Shown piece by piece: positions 45,085 to 48,200 of a DNA stretch of 48,200 nucleotides. The translations under genes and the position numbers were made by a program. Source of the DNA: an uncultured Mediterraneibacter sp. (GTDB taxonomy: Bacteria > Bacillota > Clostridia > Lachnospirales > Lachnospiraceae); assembly GCF_934309415.1 (NCBI RefSeq), contig NZ_CAKRDI010000025.1, positions 1 to 48,200 on the forward strand. The letters are read 5' to 3'. Under the pieces are notes generated by a model. That model made no database searches. It was not told where the DNA came from and saw only the letters and a list, made by a program, of their open reading frames with translations. How positions within the stretch are numbered: the first letter of the stretch is position 1; every line of letters begins with the position of its first letter.

Positions 45085-45780
45085 ATGTTAGAACAGTTAA
45101 AAAAAGAGGTATATGAGGCCAACATGCTTCTCCCGAAATATAATCTTGTGACATTTACATGGGGAAATGTAAGTGGAATAGACAGAGAAGCAGGATTATT
45201 CGTAATTAAACCAAGTGGTGTAGAGTATGATAAACTGACACCAGATGATATGGTAGTAGTAGATCTGAATGGAAATAAGGTAGAGGGAAAGTACAATCCG
45301 TCTTCCGATACGGCAACTCATGTGGTGCTTTATAATAGATTTCCTGAAATCGGAGGAGTAGTGCATACGCATTCATCCTGGGCAACAAGCTGGGCACAGG
45401 CAGGAAGAGACATCCCATGTTATGGAACAACACATGCAGATTATTTCTACGGTCCGATCCCATGTGTCAGAAACCTCACAAAAGAAGAGATTGAGGAAGC
45501 TTATGAGAAAAATACAGGCGTTCTCATCGCAGATGAATTTGAGGCACAGAAGAAAGATTACATCGCAGTTCCGGGAGTGCTCTGCAAGAATCACGGAGTA
45601 TTTACCTGGGGAAAAGATGCACATGAAGCAGTTCACAATGCAGTGGTAGTAGAAGAAGTGGCAAAAATGGCAGCAAGATGTGAGATCATCAATCCAAGGA
45701 ATCAGCCTGCACCACAGGAACTGCAGGATAAACATTACTTCAGAAAACATGGAGCAAATGCATATTACGGACAGAAGTGA
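45085..45780 (+). CDS. ulaF: L-ribulose-5-phosphate 4-epimerase
   Basis: Turns L-ribulose 5-phosphate into D-xylulose 5-phosphate, ending the ascorbate route in the pentose phosphate pathway. The 231 residues carry the class-II-aldolase family signatures: [30 protein letters not shown], the zinc ligands in [10 protein letters not shown], the YGTTHADYF block and [20 protein letters not shown]. Usual length. The end of the operon: a structured repeat and a terminator follow. AraD of arabinose use would look the same; the neighbours favour UlaF. Confidence 0.93.
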   Translation: MLEQLKKEVYEANMLLPKYNLVTFTWGNVSGIDREAGLFVIKPSGVEYDKLTPDDMVVVDLNGNKVEGKYNPSSDTATHVVLYNRFPEIGGVVHTHSSWATSWAQAGRDIPCYGTTHADYFYGPIPCVRNLTKEEIEEAYEKNTGVLIADEFEAQKKDYIAVPGVLCKNHGVFTWGKDAHEAVHNAVVVEEVAKMAARCEIINPRNQPAPQELQDKHYFRKHGANAYYGQK

Positions 45781-45795
45781 GAAGCTGAATAGGTC

Positions 45796-45990
45796 GCAGG
45801 AGAATCTGTGCATTGCATCGTGGCACCCGGCCCGCTCCTCCTCAGCCCTTTGACCGTATGTAACGCCAAAGCCAGAGCAGTCACCGTGAGTGGTTCCTGT
45901 CTGGCTTTGACTAACATACGAAACAAAGTGTCTTCAGAACCGCTCTTGTGCCTCAAATGTGCCGCTCACGCAATACACGGATTCTCCTGC
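45796..45990. repeat. Family E nested-palindrome element
   Basis: Outer arms of 21 bp, GCAGGAGAATCTGTGCATTGC (45796-45816) and its mirror (45970-45990), differ by two bases. Inside lies a long inner hairpin, CGTATG-TAACG-CCAAAGCCAGA (45855-45877) with TCTGGCTTTG-ACTAA-CATACG (45900-45920). G+C is higher than the flanks. Short frames on both strands lack ribosome sites. It may be a structured RNA or a MITE-like element. Confidence 0.6.
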
Positions 45991-46063
45991 TGGCGTATTC
46001 AAGAGGGCAAGGTGAGAGTGTCTTCCACATAGGAATTTTAAACTAAATAATAAGGTTTTATGG

Positions 46064-46102
46064 AAACAGGATTTCAAATTAAAAAAAGGAAATCCTGTTT
46101 TT
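46064..46102 (+). terminator. Terminator of the ula operon
   Basis: AAACAGGATTTC (46064-46075) pairs with GAAATCCTGTTT (46089-46100), with T-run after. It lies about 280 bases after ulaF and past element E. Confidence 0.85.
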
Positions 46103-46223
46103 GTGTATTTGATTTTTCCCCATTTCGAATACTCCGATGCAATGGGTGCTCTTATGCACGACCGTATTCAGCTTTACATTTAAAAAAGAAAAAATAAAAA
46201 AACAGTAAAAATGAGAAACGGTG

Positions 46224-46252
46224 TTGACAAAAAGAAATCAAGGTGCTATCTT
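46224..46252 (+). promoter_or_regulatory. hrcA-grpE promoter
   Basis: TTGACA (46224-46229), exactly 17 bases, TATCTT (46247-46252), just upstream of the CIRCE operator. Confidence 0.8.
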
Positions 46253-46267
46253 ATTATCTGTAAGGTG

Positions 46268-46294
46268 TTAGCACTCAAAAACAAAGAGTGCTAA
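46268..46294. promoter_or_regulatory. CIRCE operator, binding site of HrcA
   Basis: TTAGCACTC (46268-46276), nine bases, GAGTGCTAA (46286-46294): a perfect match to the CIRCE consensus. It lies at the expected transcription start, so HrcA blocks transcription until heat stress removes it. Confidence 0.98.
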
Positions 46295-46380
46295 TAACCG
46301 AAAGAGATGAAAGATCAGGCATCTGATTCAAAGAAAACAAACCGCGAATCAGGATAAATTGAAAGGGAAGGAGATCAAAG

Positions 46381-47430
46381 ATGGCTGTAGGAGCAGACTT
46401 AAGCGAAAGAAAACTTACTATATTAAAAGCTATCATTCAGAACTATCTGGAGACCGGCGAACCGGTGGGATCACGAACTCTTTCAAAGTACACAGATCTG
46501 AAGCTGAGTTCCGCAACGATCCGAAATGAGATGGCGGATCTGGAAGATCTCGGATATATCTTTCAGCCACATACATCGGCAGGAAGAATTCCATCAGATA
46601 AAGGCTACCGCTTCTATGTAGACCTGTTGATGGAACAGAAAGAACACGAGATCAGCGAGCGTGAAGATGCACTCCTTGAGAAGACAGATAAAGTCGAGAA
46701 GGTATTGCAGCAGGCGGCAAAGGTACTTGCCTCCAACACAAATTACGCGACGATGGTATCAGCTCCGGTCAACAGCCGTAACACACTGAAGTTCATCCAG
46801 CTTTCACAGGTAGATGAAGAACAGATCGTGGCAGTTATTGTACTGGGCGGCAATGTGATCAAGAATAAAATCATCGAAGTCGGCGAAACCTTAAGTAATG
46901 AGAATCTGTTGAAGCTGAACATGCTTCTGAACACTACATTGAATGGCCTTTCAATCGATCAGATTACATTGGGACTGATCGCAAGACTGAAAGAACAGGC
47001 AGGCATTCACAGTGAGGTAGTCGGACATGTGCTGGATGCAGTTGCAGAGATTATACATGTAGATGATGACATGGAGATCTACACAAGCGGTGCAACAAAT
47101 ATTTTCAAATATCCGGAACTCAGTGATAAGCAGAGCGCACAGGAAATCATCAGTGCATTTGAGGAAAAACAGCAACTGGCAGATCTGGTTACAGAGACAT
47201 TATCCAGTGAAGAAAATCATGGAATTCAGGTGTATATCGGAGACGAGACACCGGTTAAGACCATGAAAGACTGCAGTGTTGTGACAGCTACTTATGAGCT
47301 TGGAGAAGGCATGAAAGGTACGATCGGAATCATCGGACCGAAGAGAATGGATTATGAACATGTCATGAAGACGCTGAAAACTTTACAGAGTGAGTTGGAT
47401 GCGATTTATAATAAAGAGCCAAAAGAATAG
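46381..47430 (+). CDS. hrcA: Heat-inducible transcription repressor HrcA
   Basis: Represses class I heat-shock genes by binding CIRCE. The 349 residues have the N-terminal winged helix (ERKLTILKAIIQNYLETGEP, SSATIRNEMADLEDLGYIF), QPHTSAGRIPSDKGYRFYVD, and the C-terminal GAF-like domain with LGEGMKGTIGIIGPKRMDYE. Length is normal. AGGGAAGGAG precedes ATG 46381. It regulates itself via the CIRCE 90 bases upstream, and grpE follows by 15 bases. Confidence 0.98.
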   Translation: MAVGADLSERKLTILKAIIQNYLETGEPVGSRTLSKYTDLKLSSATIRNEMADLEDLGYIFQPHTSAGRIPSDKGYRFYVDLLMEQKEHEISEREDALLEKTDKVEKVLQQAAKVLASNTNYATMVSAPVNSRNTLKFIQLSQVDEEQIVAVIVLGGNVIKNKIIEVGETLSNENLLKLNMLLNTTLNGLSIDQITLGLIARLKEQAGIHSEVVGHVLDAVAEIIHVDDDMEIYTSGATNIFKYPELSDKQSAQEIISAFEEKQQLADLVTETLSSEENHGIQVYIGDETPVKTMKDCSVVTATYELGEGMKGTIGIIGPKRMDYEHVMKTLKTLQSELDAIYNKEPKE

Positions 47431-47445
47431 GAAGGTAGAAAGCTG

Positions 47446-48114
47446 GTGACAGAGAACATGAGCAAAGAAGATATGGTAAAAGAAGCTGTGGAAGAAGCCA
47501 AAGCAAAAGCAGCACAGGAAGCTGCAGAAGCGAAGGAAGATGAAACAGCAGAAGATGCAGAAAATACTGCAGAGGCGGAGGCAGAAGAATCCGCTGAGGC
47601 CGGAGAAGAAACTGGTGAAGATCAGGAAGAATCATCCGGTGAAAAGAAGAAGTTCTTCGGAAAGAAAAATAAGAAGGACAAGAAAGACGAGAAGATTGAG
47701 GAACTTACAGACCGCATCACTCGTCAGATGGCAGAGTTTGATAACTTCCGCAAGAGATCTGAGAAGGAGAAATCCCAGATGTATGAGATCGGAGCGAAAG
47801 ATATCATAGAAAAGATTCTCCCGGTTGTCGATAATTTCGAACGCGGACTTGATACCGTGCCGGAAGAAGAAAAAGGCTCTCCGTTCGCAGAAGGAATGGA
47901 GAAGATCTACAAACAGCTTATGACTACACTGGATTCCATCGGAGTAAAACCGATCGAGGCAGTTGGTCAGGAATTCAATCCGGATTTCCACAATGCGGTA
48001 ATGCACATTGAGGATGAGGAGTTTGGCGAGAATATCGTCGCCGAAGAGTTCCAGAAAGGTTACATGTACCGTGAGAGTGTGGTAAGACACAGCATGGTAA
48101 AAGTAGCAAACTAA
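47446..48114 (+). CDS. grpE: Nucleotide exchange factor GrpE
   Basis: Releases ADP from DnaK. The 222-residue protein has a very acidic, Ala/Glu-rich N-terminal tail (residues ~10-65), a Lys-rich linker, a long coiled-coil (ELTDRITRQMAEFDNFRKRS) and the C-terminal beta domain with GVKPIEAVGQEFNPDFHNAV and GYMYRESVVRHSMVKV. GTG 47446 has AGGAAGG 10 bases upstream; ATG 47458 is an alternative. dnaK would be expected next, but the window ends; a family A repeat lies directly after the stop. Confidence 0.97.
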   Translation: MTENMSKEDMVKEAVEEAKAKAAQEAAEAKEDETAEDAENTAEAEAEESAEAGEETGEDQEESSGEKKKFFGKKNKKDKKDEKIEELTDRITRQMAEFDNFRKRSEKEKSQMYEIGAKDIIEKILPVVDNFERGLDTVPEEEKGSPFAEGMEKIYKQLMTTLDSIGVKPIEAVGQEFNPDFHNAVMHIEDEEFGENIVAEEFQKGYMYRESVVRHSMVKVAN

Positions 48115-48126
48115 ATGAAAATTGAG

Positions 48127-48200
48127 TTTAACCGAATCAAGTAAGTCCCCTGCTTCAATTGCGAAAAGCAATAAGCAGTGGGTGGGGACTTGCTTGTATC
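48127..48200 (+). repeat. Family A repeat cut by the end of the window
   Basis: Identical to 7489-7562 for all 74 visible bases, including GGGTGGGGACTTGCTTGTATC, and continues beyond the window. It starts 12 bases after the grpE stop codon, in the space before the expected dnaK. Confidence 0.9.

Noticed and set aside
45765..46032. Frames on both strands over element E
   Set aside because: Two opposing frames over one palindrome with no start signals; better explained by the repeat.
1..48200. tRNA, rRNA genes or CRISPR arrays
   Set aside because: No tRNA T-arm/anticodon layout, no rRNA sequence and no regularly spaced repeats with unique spacers were seen.

Overview
The window looks like a piece of a low-to-moderate GC chromosome from a gut Lachnospiraceae (Clostridia; Dorea / Mediterraneibacter / Blautia-like). 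The grounds are the protein character throughout, GGAGG-type ribosome sites, TTGACA/TATAAT promoters, a CIRCE-controlled hrcA-grpE operon, a comEA / two-component / comEC / holA / lepA / hemW housekeeping run, and many small structured intergenic repeats. The assignment rests on sequence impression only; no database was searched.

Layout. 1-4.25 kb: decayed Tn916-like integrative element (Xre regulator, DUF961 protein, replication initiator/relaxase broken by an amber codon, short excisionase without a standard start codon, tyrosine integrase). 4.27-7.45 kb: TetR regulator, MntP-like membrane protein, radical SAM protein. 7.49-9.6 kb: divergent class-I glutamine amidotransferase-like hydrolase and M19 dipeptidase. 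9.8-11.1 kb: argG on the minus strand with promoter, ArgR-like box and terminator. 11.4-15.8 kb: SDR oxidoreductase, iron alcohol dehydrogenase with a Rex-like operator, Nif11-like small protein, nitroreductase, GNAT. 16-17.7 kb: lone FeoA-like protein and proA. 17.9-19.2 kb: accessory pocket with a truncated GNAT remnant, a DUF3990 protein overlapping an unknown partner (toxin-antitoxin-like) and a MATE transporter remnant. 19.2-24.6 kb: argC-GNAT-argJ-argB-argD. 24.7-36.5 kb: DMT transporter, comEA lipoprotein, response regulator, histidine kinase, GerMN lipoprotein, comEC, holA, lepA, hemW. 36.6-45.8 kb: PRD/PTS regulator and an L-ascorbate (ula) operon, ulaG-C-A-B-E-(orphan beta-propeller-like protein)-ulaF, with no ulaD decarboxylase. 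46.2-48.1 kb: CIRCE, hrcA, grpE.

How it works together. The arginine genes convert N-acetylglutamyl phosphate chemistry through acetylornithine, with argG apart and argF/argH not present. The ula genes import ascorbate by a PTS, open the lactone and run two epimerases to D-xylulose 5-phosphate; the decarboxylation step is unaccounted for here. The 11.4-15.1 kb block looks like NAD(P)H-linked redox metabolism.

The most unusual layer is non-coding. At least five families of structured repeats are scattered between genes: A (begins TTTAACCGAATCAAG; four copies, one exactly explained by a 117-bp deletion between CAAGTA repeats), B (three copies of exactly 143 bp with 12-bp perfect ends GTTACTGTTCAC, plus hairpin-only copies), C (162-bp element flanked by TA, mariner-type MITE), D (GC-richer patch at 12.4-12.66 kb) and E (195-bp nested palindrome after ulaF). 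The best candidates for undescribed biology are the DUF3990 pair, the orphan propeller protein in the ula operon, and these repeats.
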